From: DATFVA01 sp963745945
Lineage (GTDB): Bacteria > Bacteroidota > Ignavibacteria > Ignavibacteriales > Ignavibacteriaceae
Direction of reading: 5' to 3'
Length of the DNA stretch: 64,000 bases
NCBI GenBank assembly: GCA_963745945.1
Contig: CAVUZG010000004.1
Coordinates: 558,001 to 622,000 of the forward strand
Shown: positions 1-10,097 of the stretch, one piece after another
Layout: every line of letters begins with the position of its first letter
How positions within the stretch are numbered: the first letter of the stretch is position 1
Translations under genes and position numbers: made by a program
The notes under the pieces: generated by a model
What the model was told of the DNA's origin: nothing
Database searches by the model: none
What the model saw: the letters and a program-made list of their open reading frames with translations, nothing else

Positions 1-329
1 TTAAGCGTTCTGAAGTTTTCGATAATACCGTTATGAATTATGAATAAATCCTTAGAGGTGTTTGAGTGAGGATGTGCATTTATTTCGTTTGGAACGCCGT
101 GAGTAGCCCAACGTGTATGTCCTATACCTATATTCGCATTAAGATTGAATTTTTCAATTTTCTTTTCTAATTGAGAAACCTTGCCCTTGTTTTTTACAAC
201 CTGAGAGATTCCATTATTAAGAATTCCTATTCCCGCTGAATCATATCCGCGGTATTCAAGTCTTTTTAATCCGTTTATTAATATGGGGACGCAATTTTTA
301 TCACCGATATACCCTACTATACCACACAT
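1..329 (-). CDS. glmS: Glutamine--fructose-6-phosphate aminotransferase, N-terminal part (cut by window edge)
   Basis: The first 109 residues are visible from an ATG at 329; the frame stays open to base 1, so the rest lies outside the window. The product begins MCGIVGYIG, with the N-terminal nucleophile Cys2 of class II (Ntn) glutamine amidotransferases. It continues with RLEYRGYDSAG, GIGHTRWATHG and HNGIIEN, the hallmark blocks of the GlmS glutaminase domain. GlmS makes glucosamine-6-phosphate from fructose-6-phosphate and glutamine, the entry to UDP-GlcNAc for peptidoglycan, LPS and amino-sugar polysaccharides. It lies downstream of the C25 peptidase gene on the same strand, 55 bp apart. 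The sugar-isomerase domains cannot be checked here. Confidence 0.96.
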   Translation of the reverse strand, partial: MCGIVGYIGDKNCVPILINGLKRLEYRGYDSAGIGILNNGISQVVKNKGKVSQLEKKIEKFNLNANIGIGHTRWATHGVPNEINAHPHSNTSKDLFIIHNGIIENFRTL

Positions 330-384
330 TACTTATCCATTAGTTTATTGAAAAATCAAATTTAATAAAAAATATCTCTATACT

Positions 385-3300
385 TTATTTAATCTTGGCA
401 AGTTTTTGTGTTACGGTTTTTACAACGTCTTTAACTTTATAAATGACCTTATAAAAATAAACTCCGTTGGCAATTTCATCTCCATCTTCATCTTTGCCAT
501 CCCAATAAATTCTTTTAAATCCAACATCAGATCCTAATTCCGCTGATGAAACATTTATTGTTCTGATTAATCTTCCTGCCACTGTGTAAATTTTTAAATA
601 CAATTGATCAGGAATTTTATCTCCTGTAACAATAAATGTAAAATATGTGCCATCTTTAAATGGATTGGGGTAATTATACACTTCCCTCAAATCATACTCA
701 TTAAAGACATAAAATGTCGTTCGTGATGAAGTCGTATCAAAGAAGTTTCCGGATGCATCTTTAGCTAATACTTCCAAAGTATGCTTACCATCAGGAATCT
801 GAGGTGTCCATTGCAACATCGCTTCTGAGTTCGGGTAAGGTGTATATGTGAATTGGACATCAGGACTACCAAAGTTCAATGGAATATTATCATATATTAC
901 TGTAAATAAACTAGTATCAAGAGGTAAAGGACTATTATCTTTTAATGTAATCACAATCTTAGGTTTGGATGAAACTATATCTCCGTTTAATATTTCCTTT
1001 CCATCAAAGGTAATATTAAAAAGAGGTTTTGTTGAATCACGGGCAACATAAAAGGTATGATTCATAATATTATTAAAAGTGAAATATTCAGACTGTGGAT
1101 ATATCGCAATCGCTTTGATACTATTATCAAAAATTAAAGGTGCGGTGGAAATAGTATAATCGAGTGATGTAGAGCTATCTGGTTTCAGATTAACAGTTGA
1201 AGTAAGGAATGTACTGTCCAGATCATTTAGATAAAATTTAAGAGCAATACTATCTGCAGTAACAAAACCGACATTCTTAACATTAAAATGCATAGTAGTA
1301 CTTAATCCTTCTAAAACTGAATCAGGAGAAACATTGAGATCATTTTTGGTAATCATAATTTCCGGTAATCCATCGTAATCCACATTTAGACTCTTAAATC
1401 GCATAGGGTTTGTAGTATTAAACGTGCTATCTGTCATTTTTACGAAAAACTTCAGATATTTATAATTTGCAGGTGAAATATCTTGTAAAGAATAGTTAAC
1501 CGGAATATTAACTGCAAGAGTATCGTAATCTTTAGTTGACTTGTTGAGTCCATATAGTACATTAGAAAATGAACCGGATGAATTTTGATGAAAATCATAA
1601 TTAAGAGTTTTCCATTTTGAGGCTGGACCTATATCTTGACTTGAAAATGTTCCCTGTGCATCAGAGTAGGTTCCCTGGAAAACAAAAAATTTAGGCGTAT
1701 AACCGGATTTGCGATATACACCAGAGTAAACTTTATCATTCTCTTTATCATAGCACCATGAAAAAAGACTTTGAAATGGACGGAACGCTATCCATTCTTC
1801 TTCGAAAAACCCATCTGAAATTCTGATTCTTCGAATATAATTTGACAAATAATATTCTGCCGGGTATATGTAACCATCAGCTACAAAATAGTCTGTAAAT
1901 CCTTTTAAATAACTGACACTTTGCAGTTCGAGATATGGATTTACTAATTGCCAGTTTTTTGATGGATCCAAAATACGTAATACATATCTATGATTACCAA
2001 GAGTATCATAGTCAGTCAAATTATAAACATACTGTCCGTCAGATTTTGCATAGAATGAGCCCAAGACAGGCTTCGCATGTTCATAATCTAATAATCCATT
2101 AGGAATTACAATTCGTACAGTATCCCCATTTTCGGGATTTACCTTAATAAGCTGATAAGGATTATTTGTTGTGACATAGATGAAATTATCATAATAAAAT
2201 ATGCTGTTTTGTATCCGATCAAAAAAATTAGGAATGGTTCCATAATACTGTCCGCTTACGGTTCCATTAAATCCAGTTCCAAATTTATATATATGTGACT
2301 TATCACTTTGAGTATTTACAATGGAAGCATACCAGTTGCAACCAGAATATATATAAGAACCGTCAGTAGTGATTGTGGTTAAAAACAATGAATCAATAAT
2401 AGAATTGGGAAGCAATAAGGTGTCAAGCACCCTTGATTCGTCGGGTCTTGGAGGTAACAAGCTAGTGTTGAGATATAATTCAGAGGTACTATCACTATAA
2501 TTAATGTTATAAGTTCTAAATGTTGTTAAGCCTTTATTAAATGCAAAATATCCGTCTTTAGGTTGCTGTGTAATTGAAAAAAATTTTATTTTTGACCATT
2601 CTCCGTATTGAGTACCATCAAACATTCTGACTCTCCAAAAATAAGTTCCAGATGATAATAATGGGGACTCCCAATTAAGGATTCCCTCCGACGGAAATAA
2701 AGCTCCAGAGCTAATCAGCGGAGAATTAAAATTCAGAGCAGTGTCTATTTCTATATAGTAAGTTAAATTCAGATTAATATAATGACCGATGTCAATAAAT
2801 TTAAATTTTATTTTATTTTCTGAAGTTGATAAGCCATCTTTTGGCAATAAGATATTGGCCTGACTTATGTTGTACACGACGTAAGTTGCACTTGCACTAT
2901 TATCAGAATGATCATCCTCAGGAATTGGATTGAGTTCATTCACCTCAACTTTAATTGTATAAAGTGTTGCTTCTTTCGGAACCCAGTAAACTTCAACTGA
3001 ATCTAGTTCTCCAAAATTGGACATTCGAACATTTGAAATTTCATATGATGTATCTGCTGATTCAGCGAAAAACTGAACATTAATGGTGTCACCTGGGAAA
3101 GCTATTCCGAGGTTATTAATTTTAGCTTTTATCAATAAAGTGTCTTTAGCTAAAGGGATTTCCTTTGAAAGAGAAATATCTGATGATTTGATCGAAAAAT
3201 CTGGTTTATCTGGCAATGCTAATTTTAGCCCTGGGTCTCCTAAATAGGTGAGTAATGTAATTTGCTGTCCATTATAACCGGAACCCCCAATCCGATTTTT

Positions 3301-6108
3301 AGCATAAAGAAGAGCTCTACCAATAGTATAATTTTTATTATTAAATATTTCTTTAAATATCTCTTCATCAATCACTGCACCCAGCGGCCAATATGTTAAG
3401 ACAGTATTTCCAAAAAATCCTATACTCCCTTTTCCAGGTAATTTATTAAATTGTTCACCAAATACATCCTGATCATCGAAATGTGCAGTATAACATGTAA
3501 CACTTAAAATAACCGGAAGTCTGCCAGGATTATTTAACGCAGCAATATCATCGTTTGTAAAGGTTAAATCCCACTGATAGCCGCCCCCATGTCCATAATA
3601 ATTACCTAAAACAATGCCCTCATCAATTTCTTGTCTAATCTTAAGTCCCCCACCAATAAAAAGTGAATCCTCAGCATTGGCCGGAAAATGATATACCCGG
3701 GAAGGGTGGATACCGTTGGGAATTAAATAATTATCGGCTAATTTATTACTGTAAAAGTTAAATTTAAAGCTCAATTCATCTTCAGCACTTAGCCCCGAAG
3801 CAGCTAACATAACATCCTGTTTCCAATCTTTGCCAACATCTTCTGGATAATTCTCTAATTTATCCATCAAAATATCAGCTTCGGTAGGTGTCTCACAGGA
3901 CATCCTTCCAATTGCTAAATCAGGAACCAAATCATTTCCGGCAACATCAACTATCAAATTGTCACTTTGTGCTTCCCCGTACGTATTTGCATAAAATGGT
4001 AAAGAAGGAATAAAATTAGGTCGGCTAGAAGTTAGCAAATGTCGATAATCATGACTCATATCCCCAAATAAGACAATGTAAACTGGGGCAGGTGCAGTCC
4101 ATGTTTCAAAAGCATACTTCACAAAATCCTGTAACGCTTGAGGGTTCAGTAAACCATATGAAAATTCATCATAAATTTGATTTATATTTACCACGAGAAT
4201 TCTGGGATCCGTGATATTTGTATCGGGGTAACTAATTTCACGAAGATTTTTTAGTCTATTGGCGGCATCTGTAAAATCAGAATGTGTAATTATTATATAA
4301 TCAGCCCCATTTCCCGGATTTCTTAGGTCTGAATGTACAGCCCCAATAATTGAATCAGGTGAAAGGAAATAATTATTTGAATTACAAAAATATTCGGTTT
4401 CATTTGTTACAGTATCAACAAACTGTACATCTTTATCCGAATTATTAACTATTTTAGGGTTATAAATGCATTTATTTTTTGAAGGAATATATATTTTCAT
4501 ATTATCTTCAGTCCATTGCCATACCCAAAATCTTATTTTCCCTGACGAATTAGGGGGGCTAATAAAATCGTAATGATCACTAAAGGTTCTGTTATATCTG
4601 TAATACTCAAGATCATACCAATTCATCCTCAATTCATCATTCTGAGAATTAGGATTACAACTCTCTCCTTTAGTTTCTACAGTTAATAGATTTCCAGTGT
4701 AAAAAAGTGGAATACTATCGCTAGATATATATACCTGTTTTTCAAAAGTTTTATTTGTTTGATCATCCCAAGTGGTACTTCCAATATATTTTTGATTTAA
4801 GCTAACATAGACCTTATGATCAGGTGAGCAACTATTCGTATTCATACCGGTCATATTAATTTTAAGTTTTAGATAATGTGTCGTATCAATAAAGCTTGAC
4901 AGATAATCAAACCTGTCCGAAAATGCATAGTCAACATTACCATTGCTTCCGGTAATCTTATCCCAGTACCAATGGTCTATATTTAGAGTACCTGAATGTC
5001 CCAATTGCTCATAGATAGAATCTTTTTCGAAATGAAGCTTTTTTAAGGTATAATTAATAGTTGACTGATAATTGTTTGGATATCCATCTGTAAGTTGATA
5101 CCTCGCAGCTAAAGTATCACTCTGATATGAGAACCAGTAAACGTTGGAATTATTATAAATATTCATCTTGCTATATTGAGTTGGAGTCGGGGGATAACCT
5201 ACAAACTGGAAATAATCTCCACTATTAAAAGTTCCGTCACTTCCATCTACTACATCAATAGGAATTGAGTTTCCATCATTTACTATCTCTAACGCATCAC
5301 TTGAAACCCCACCTTGGATCGGAACACCAGAAGCGACCAGTTGATCAAATGTAATTCGATAAACACCTTTGTTCTTCAGATAAATTTTAAAATAATTTTT
5401 GTTTGGATTATACCAGTAATTCCCGTATCCACTTCCACCATAAACAACGTTTTTAGGTTCTTTCGCGGTCCATTGTAATGCCTGTGAATAGTTAATTACC
5501 CCGGATTTTAAAAACCCATTGGTTAAATTATCATTCACAGAAAGATTACTTGAATTCTTATTGTTATACTTTATTAAGACAACTATTTTTTTATTAAAAG
5601 TTAATTGATGAGAAACGGGATTAAATTGATATGGATTAATAATTAAAGGCATAATTCTGGAGTATCTCAATATATAGTCTGTCCCTAAATTCGCGGAGTT
5701 TTGTGGAAAATATTTGTTCGAGGAGTAAATTGCTTTGTCAAAATTGTTAACATCAATTTTAGTATAACTTGGATCTTCTGCGGGAAAGGGTAGAATAAAA
5801 ATATTTTCAAATGTGGTTTTTTCAATCTGAACTATTTGTATAGTAGGTTTTGAATTAAACGGTATTCCGATCTGAAGATTATATTCTGGTAACCATGGCT
5901 GGCCGGCCTGACGCGCAGATGGTTCCGCTCCTTTAATTAATTGATATAACTTAGATTCAAGAGTGGTGTCTCTTATTTGGTATACACCATTAAAATTAAT
6001 TTCTACTTTTAATATTTCATTATTTGATTCAAGTATTTTGTATGATTGAGCTAATGTTATACTGGTAGAAATATAAAACAAAAGAAAGAATGAAATTATT
6101 CTCCTCAT
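385..6108 (-). CDS. Secreted gingipain-type (C25) cysteine peptidase with type IX sorting domain
   Basis: A 1907-residue exported protein. Residues 1-20 form a signal peptide (MRRIISFFLLFY, ending near LAQ). A peptidase C25 domain occupies roughly residues 600-980: the catalytic His is H840 in YYGHGGGY and the catalytic Cys is C872 in VTCYTAHFDD, the arrangement seen in gingipains and PorU. Beta-rich repeats and a laminin-G/beta-propeller-like middle follow. The last ~100 residues start at YNYPNPF and match the FlgD-like C-terminal sorting domain of type IX cargo, including WDGKDEDG and GVYFYKV. In Bacteroidota, PorU is the sortase that removes such domains. This protein has a PorU-like catalytic region but also carries its own sorting domain, so it may be PorU-like or a cargo protease. 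The start ATG has only a weak upstream AGGG. No other secretion-system genes lie nearby. Confidence 0.85.
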   Translation of the reverse strand: MRRIISFFLLFYISTSITLAQSYKILESNNEILKVEINFNGVYQIRDTTLESKLYQLIKGAEPSARQAGQPWLPEYNLQIGIPFNSKPTIQIVQIEKTTFENIFILPFPAEDPSYTKIDVNNFDKAIYSSNKYFPQNSANLGTDYILRYSRIMPLIINPYQFNPVSHQLTFNKKIVVLIKYNNKNSSNLSVNDNLTNGFLKSGVINYSQALQWTAKEPKNVVYGGSGYGNYWYNPNKNYFKIYLKNKGVYRITFDQLVASGVPIQGGVSSDALEIVNDGNSIPIDVVDGSDGTFNSGDYFQFVGYPPTPTQYSKMNIYNNSNVYWFSYQSDTLAARYQLTDGYPNNYQSTINYTLKKLHFEKDSIYEQLGHSGTLNIDHWYWDKITGSNGNVDYAFSDRFDYLSSFIDTTHYLKLKINMTGMNTNSCSPDHKVYVSLNQKYIGSTTWDDQTNKTFEKQVYISSDSIPLFYTGNLLTVETKGESCNPNSQNDELRMNWYDLEYYRYNRTFSDHYDFISPPNSSGKIRFWVWQWTEDNMKIYIPSKNKCIYNPKIVNNSDKDVQFVDTVTNETEYFCNSNNYFLSPDSIIGAVHSDLRNPGNGADYIIITHSDFTDAANRLKNLREISYPDTNITDPRILVVNINQIYDEFSYGLLNPQALQDFVKYAFETWTAPAPVYIVLFGDMSHDYRHLLTSSRPNFIPSLPFYANTYGEAQSDNLIVDVAGNDLVPDLAIGRMSCETPTEADILMDKLENYPEDVGKDWKQDVMLAASGLSAEDELSFKFNFYSNKLADNYLIPNGIHPSRVYHFPANAEDSLFIGGGLKIRQEIDEGIVLGNYYGHGGGYQWDLTFTNDDIAALNNPGRLPVILSVTCYTAHFDDQDVFGEQFNKLPGKGSIGFFGNTVLTYWPLGAVIDEEIFKEIFNNKNYTIGRALLYAKNRIGGSGYNGQQITLLTYLGDPGLKLALPDKPDFSIKSSDISLSKEIPLAKDTLLIKAKINNLGIAFPGDTINVQFFAESADTSYEISNVRMSNFGELDSVEVYWVPKEATLYTIKVEVNELNPIPEDDHSDNSASATYVVYNISQANILLPKDGLSTSENKIKFKFIDIGHYINLNLTYYIEIDTALNFNSPLISSGALFPSEGILNWESPLLSSGTYFWRVRMFDGTQYGEWSKIKFFSITQQPKDGYFAFNKGLTTFRTYNINYSDSTSELYLNTSLLPPRPDESRVLDTLLLPNSIIDSLFLTTITTDGSYIYSGCNWYASIVNTQSDKSHIYKFGTGFNGTVSGQYYGTIPNFFDRIQNSIFYYDNFIYVTTNNPYQLIKVNPENGDTVRIVIPNGLLDYEHAKPVLGSFYAKSDGQYVYNLTDYDTLGNHRYVLRILDPSKNWQLVNPYLELQSVSYLKGFTDYFVADGYIYPAEYYLSNYIRRIRISDGFFEEEWIAFRPFQSLFSWCYDKENDKVYSGVYRKSGYTPKFFVFQGTYSDAQGTFSSQDIGPASKWKTLNYDFHQNSSGSFSNVLYGLNKSTKDYDTLAVNIPVNYSLQDISPANYKYLKFFVKMTDSTFNTTNPMRFKSLNVDYDGLPEIMITKNDLNVSPDSVLEGLSTTMHFNVKNVGFVTADSIALKFYLNDLDSTFLTSTVNLKPDSSTSLDYTISTAPLIFDNSIKAIAIYPQSEYFTFNNIMNHTFYVARDSTKPLFNITFDGKEILNGDIVSSKPKIVITLKDNSPLPLDTSLFTVIYDNIPLNFGSPDVQFTYTPYPNSEAMLQWTPQIPDGKHTLEVLAKDASGNFFDTTSSRTTFYVFNEYDLREVYNYPNPFKDGTYFTFIVTGDKIPDQLYLKIYTVAGRLIRTINVSSAELGSDVGFKRIYWDGKDEDGDEIANGVYFYKVIYKVKDVVKTVTQKLAKIK

Positions 6109-6209
6109 TAAAGGCCCTATAATTTAAATATTTAAGCTAAACTTAGAGTTTTGTAAAAAACAGCGCAAGGCGAAAAAAATACCTTCCTGTAATATTATTT
6201 AAGGCATAT

Positions 6210-7871
6210 TTATCTGAAATAAAACCTTAGCTGAGATAAGATGGAGTAATGTGAGCTGCTAGATGAAGACGTATTGATAAATGACGAATTAAAAATCAGG
6301 TTTAGGTAAATTCCGTATAAAATTTCATTCTGAATTTTCAAGGAAAAGTTATCTATTTTCTCTAGATTACCATCTAATAAAGGGGCAACAAAAGATGAAT
6401 ATAAATTCAAATTTTCAAAAATATTCCCTCCTACATTTTTGATAAGATTTCCATTTTCATCGTAATAATTATTTCCGTGAAGAATATGAGCGTAAGAAAT
6501 TTGAAACTGCCAATTACCGTTCATTAAATAATTCAATTCGGCACTCAATGCTGTAGAATTTGGCTGAATATTAGCACCAAGTATATAGGAATTATTAGTG
6601 TAAGTAAGTGCTTCTCCAATATCCGGATGAGAAAAAGTGTAGGGTCTTATTTGAAGGTATTCGATCTTCAAATTCAGATTTGTTGGTAAGACAGGATTTG
6701 TTAGCATTAATCCCACCTGCCAGGCAGACCTGTTATTAACTTTATCGAATTCACCCTTAAATAAAACACTAAATAAAATATCATCCCAAATCATTGATCC
6801 GGATGTTTCTATTCCATTGGCAATTTTATACCGTACATCAAAAGACAGGAAAGAATTATCAAGGTCCCCCAAAGATCTTTGCGCAGATTCCCAGAAAAGA
6901 AATGGATTAAGATAAGCTGCTTCAAAGGGACGATTTGCATAAATAATCATCTGAGTCAGGCCAAAATCCAGGTTTGAAAATGGATTGAAACCTAGCCTGC
7001 TTATTGCCAAATATTTTGATCCTTTCTGTCTGACATCACCTGTAATTGAATCCACATGGATGGTCTCATAAGGTTGCACAAGCCACGCATGCAAAAAATC
7101 ATATCGTAAAGATTTATACGAAATATTAAACCTAAGAAAATCAAATAAAGGAGGATTATCGGAAAGGATCATCCGGTTTATATACCCATTGCCCCAAAGA
7201 ATTCTTTCTCTTCCCAATTGGAGACTTACATGATCTTTCTGTAATCTTACGTATCCCTGTGTGTTATCAAAAAAATTAATCTTCGTATGATTAAATGTAA
7301 AACTGCTTTTAACTCTCGGATCAAGTTCCGCAACTTGTCTGTTATGATATTGTGTGCCGTTTGAACCTTCAACTAAAAAACCAAGCCAATCTGAATACGA
7401 CCCGTAAATATGTCCACCCAAATTTAATAGTAAGCTGTAATCCCCAATTTTTTGAGAGTAAATATGAGTTATGTCTCCGAAGAGATCAATATTCATTTTC
7501 GCCATAGAATCTCTATATGCGTACAAATGTTTTTCGTTGTACTTTTGAAAATTTACAATAAATTTGCCCGGAAAATCTTTTAGATAGGAGTCAGGATTAA
7601 TTTTTTTCATTCCTAGCCGGACTTCCATTCTACACAGAAATTCTCTTTCTGCAGTAGATAACCGATTGGAATGTGAATCTATTTCCTTAAGAAAACTAAT
7701 AACTTTTTGTTTTGAAAAAGGTAAGACAACATCATCATATTGTTCCAGATTGCCTTTTACAAACATTGCTTTTAAAAACGGATAAACAGGATGATCTGCC
7801 GGAATAGTTTCTACCTGAGGAAAAATGTTAATAAAGCAAAGGAAGATTATCGAGCACGTTATTTTAATCAA
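6210..7871 (-). CDS. Capsule assembly Wzi-family outer-membrane protein
   Basis: A 553-residue protein with an N-terminal signal peptide (about residues 1-18, ending IFPQ). The segment IPADHPVYPFLKAMF followed by repeated amphipathic beta strands is typical of the Wzi-like capsule assembly family in Bacteroidota. The last residues (SQLRFYFR) look like a terminal outer-membrane strand. Wzi proteins are beta-barrels that hold capsular or O-antigen-like polysaccharide at the cell surface. The gene lies 3 bp after the stop of the sugar-phosphate transferase gene, so the two are almost certainly co-transcribed and this is the end of that operon. The start codon is probably TTG at 7871; no in-frame ATG falls before the signal peptide. 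Confidence 0.8.
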   Translation of the reverse strand: MIKITCSIIFLCFINIFPQVETIPADHPVYPFLKAMFVKGNLEQYDDVVLPFSKQKVISFLKEIDSHSNRLSTAEREFLCRMEVRLGMKKINPDSYLKDFPGKFIVNFQKYNEKHLYAYRDSMAKMNIDLFGDITHIYSQKIGDYSLLLNLGGHIYGSYSDWLGFLVEGSNGTQYHNRQVAELDPRVKSSFTFNHTKINFFDNTQGYVRLQKDHVSLQLGRERILWGNGYINRMILSDNPPLFDFLRFNISYKSLRYDFLHAWLVQPYETIHVDSITGDVRQKGSKYLAISRLGFNPFSNLDFGLTQMIIYANRPFEAAYLNPFLFWESAQRSLGDLDNSFLSFDVRYKIANGIETSGSMIWDDILFSVLFKGEFDKVNNRSAWQVGLMLTNPVLPTNLNLKIEYLQIRPYTFSHPDIGEALTYTNNSYILGANIQPNSTALSAELNYLMNGNWQFQISYAHILHGNNYYDENGNLIKNVGGNIFENLNLYSSFVAPLLDGNLEKIDNFSLKIQNEILYGIYLNLIFNSSFINTSSSSSSHYSILSQLRFYFR

Positions 7872-7874
7872 AAC

Positions 7875-8450
7875 CTAAATATTACCTTCATTACTAAACA
7901 CAATGATAAATGTCTTAAAAAATACAACTAAATCTGAATAAAAATCTGCATTTTTGTAGTAGTCAAGTTCCATCTTTATTCGTTGATCAGGGGTTAACAT
8001 TTGCCTGCCGTTAATTTGAGAAATTCCAGTTACTCCTGGTTTAAAATTAAAAATTTTTCTTTGTTGTTCGGTATATTTATTTGTAATTGTAGGAATATCA
8101 GGACGAGGACCAACAATAGTCATTTCTCCTTTTAAAACATTTATAAAATTAGGAATTTCATCTATGCTCGTTCTTCTGAGAAATTTTCCGACCTTTGTAA
8201 TACGCGGATCATTTATTTGGGTTAATTCAGGCCCTACGTGCAAGGCATTATCCACCATCCCACGAAATTTAACCAACTTAAATATTTTACCTTTGTAACC
8301 CGTTCTTTCATGTAAAAAAAATGCGGGACCTTTGGATTCAAATTTAATAGCAATGATAGATAACAATAATATAGGAGAGGTTATTAAAAGTATGATGATA
8401 CTTAAGAGTATATCCGTAATTCGCTTTACCCAGCTTCCCTGTCTACCCAT
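7875..8450 (-). CDS. Undecaprenyl-phosphate sugar phosphotransferase (PglC/WcaJ-type)
   Basis: A 191-residue minimal monotopic phosphoglycosyl transferase. One hydrophobic, probably re-entrant helix covers residues 12-35. It is followed by the family blocks KFRGM (61-65, usually KFRSM), the catalytic Asp-Glu pair at 97-98 in RRTSIDEIPNF, LKGEMTIVGPRP (107-117) and the C-terminal PGVTGISQINGR. These enzymes move a sugar-1-phosphate from a UDP-sugar to undecaprenyl phosphate at the inner membrane, the first step in making a lipid-linked surface polysaccharide. The gene sits 12 bp after an aminotransferase gene that could supply its amino-sugar, and directly before the wzi-like gene. The length matches the short PglC type, without the extra helices of WcaJ. 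Confidence 0.92.
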   Translation of the reverse strand: MGRQGSWVKRITDILLSIIILLITSPILLLSIIAIKFESKGPAFFLHERTGYKGKIFKLVKFRGMVDNALHVGPELTQINDPRITKVGKFLRRTSIDEIPNFINVLKGEMTIVGPRPDIPTITNKYTEQQRKIFNFKPGVTGISQINGRQMLTPDQRIKMELDYYKNADFYSDLVVFFKTFIIVFSNEGNI

Positions 8451-8462
8451 ATTTCAGCAGAA

Positions 8463-9623
8463 CTATTTTTTATATTTTTGAAGCAATGAGTTTACAACTT
8501 CGATAACATAGTCGACATTTTGATCTGTCATTCCGGGATAAATTGGGAGTGAAACAAGTCTTGGAAAGACGGCTGAGGCTACTGGAAAATCACTATCTCT
8601 AAGATTAAACGTTTCCTTATAATATAAGTGTTGATGAACAGGCATAAAATGAACACCGGCTCCAACTTTATTATTCCTAAGCTCATCTATAAATCTGGCT
8701 CGATTGATATTTAACTTTTCAAGCTCCAATCGAATCGGGTAAAGGTGCCAGGAAGATTCACGATCCGGTTTAATTCCGTGGAGTTGAATCAAATCGTTAT
8801 CCTTAAAATTTTCCGTATATCTTTTTGCAATATTTTTTCTGCACTCCCACATATGATCTACCTTTTTTAATTGAGGCAAACCAAGTGAAGCCTGTAGATC
8901 GGTAAAGTTATATTTATATCCGGGAGCTACAACTTCATAATACCAGGATCCTGATTCGGTATACCTTTTCCAGGCATCCCTGTTAATACCGTGTAAACGC
9001 ATGATTTTAACCCGCTCAGCTATCTCTTCATTATTAGTACAAATCATTCCACCCTCACCTGTGGAAAGAGTCTTTGTAGCATAAAAACTAAAACATGTCA
9101 CTTCAGAAATATTACCAACCTTTTTACCTTTATAAGTTGCAGGTAACGAATGAGCTGCATCCTCCATAACCTTTAAATTATACTTTTTTGCAAGGTCCAG
9201 TATCTCATCCATATCGCACGGTTGACCGCCATAATGTACAGGTATAATTACTTTTGTTTTAGGTGTAATTGCTTTTTCAATGGCCTCAAGGGAGATATTA
9301 AGAGTATCCGGATCAACATCAACTATAACCGGTTTAGCTCCAAAATAACAAACAATCTCAGCGGTTGCTGGAAAAGTCATTGTTGGAACAATTACTTCGT
9401 CACCCTGTTTTAATCCGTACGCTTCTAAAGTAAGATGTCCGGCCGCTGTCCACGAACTAACTGCAACACCCTTTTTACATCCTATATAATTACCAAATAG
9501 CTCTTCAAATTTAATTGTTTTGGGTCCCATACTGAGCCAACCGGAACGTACAGTATCAACTATTTCATCAACTTCATCTTCGGAAATAAATGGTTTATGA
9601 AACAAAAGGAAGTCGTTTTGCAT
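8463..9623 (-). CDS. DegT/DnrJ/EryC1-type nucleotide-sugar aminotransferase
   Basis: A 386-residue PLP-dependent sugar aminotransferase. Fold-type I landmarks are in place: EDAAHS (Asp155, contacts the pyridine nitrogen), FSFYATKTLSTGEGGM (Lys184, Schiff base) and the N-terminal GWLSMGPKTIKFEE. Members such as PglE, PseC and ArnB convert a 4-keto nucleotide sugar to a 4-amino sugar. Because it is followed at once by a PglC-type phosphotransferase, I infer it makes the first amino-sugar of the repeat unit here. The exact substrate cannot be read from the sequence. It is the first gene of the leftward operon, facing a 474-bp AT-rich gap that must hold its promoter. Confidence 0.93.
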   Translation of the reverse strand: MQNDFLLFHKPFISEDEVDEIVDTVRSGWLSMGPKTIKFEELFGNYIGCKKGVAVSSWTAAGHLTLEAYGLKQGDEVIVPTMTFPATAEIVCYFGAKPVIVDVDPDTLNISLEAIEKAITPKTKVIIPVHYGGQPCDMDEILDLAKKYNLKVMEDAAHSLPATYKGKKVGNISEVTCFSFYATKTLSTGEGGMICTNNEEIAERVKIMRLHGINRDAWKRYTESGSWYYEVVAPGYKYNFTDLQASLGLPQLKKVDHMWECRKNIAKRYTENFKDNDLIQLHGIKPDRESSWHLYPIRLELEKLNINRARFIDELRNNKVGAGVHFMPVHQHLYYKETFNLRDSDFPVASAVFPRLVSLPIYPGMTDQNVDYVIEVVNSLLQKYKK

Positions 9624-10097
9624 AGGCTTAAATGGTGTGCTTATTATTTATTAATATGAATGATTTAAAAATGAGTTAATTTACCCTGTAAAGCTAAAAT
9701 ATTTTATTGAATAAAAAAAAGGTTATACAATTTATAGCTTTTTGAAGTAAAATTCTAGTAAAAAATCATCAGAATTAATTTTGCACAAGTAATTATATAG
9801 CAGGAAATAAAATATATTTTTAGAAACCAAGTAGAAATATAATTTTTCATCTATTCTTATGGTATATCTAGAATCTACCTGATTTTTTAAAATGAAATCA
9901 GACTATATTTCCATATTTACCTAAAGAGAGAATAAGTAAAAAAATTTCAAAATCTACTAGCATATCCAATATAATTTTTAATGAATTCTTTAATACAAGA
10001 TTAAATATTAAATTTAAGGTTGCGTTGGATTATAATTTCTTGCATAAAAGTTTAATCTTAAAGATATATAGAAACCTGGTATTAAATAAATCATACA
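9624..10097. other. AT-rich divergent intergenic region
   Basis: This 474-bp gap separates the leftward aminotransferase operon from the rightward glycosyltransferase genes and should hold both promoters. It is strongly AT-rich, with runs of A and T. I found no convincing ORF, terminator hairpin, RNA gene or clear -35/-10 pair. It may be the junction of two polysaccharide modules acquired separately, which is inference only. Confidence 0.5.

Noticed and set aside
9624..10097. Small genes or RNA in the 474-bp AT-rich gap
   Set aside because: Only very short frames without ribosome-binding sites and no stable hairpins were seen.
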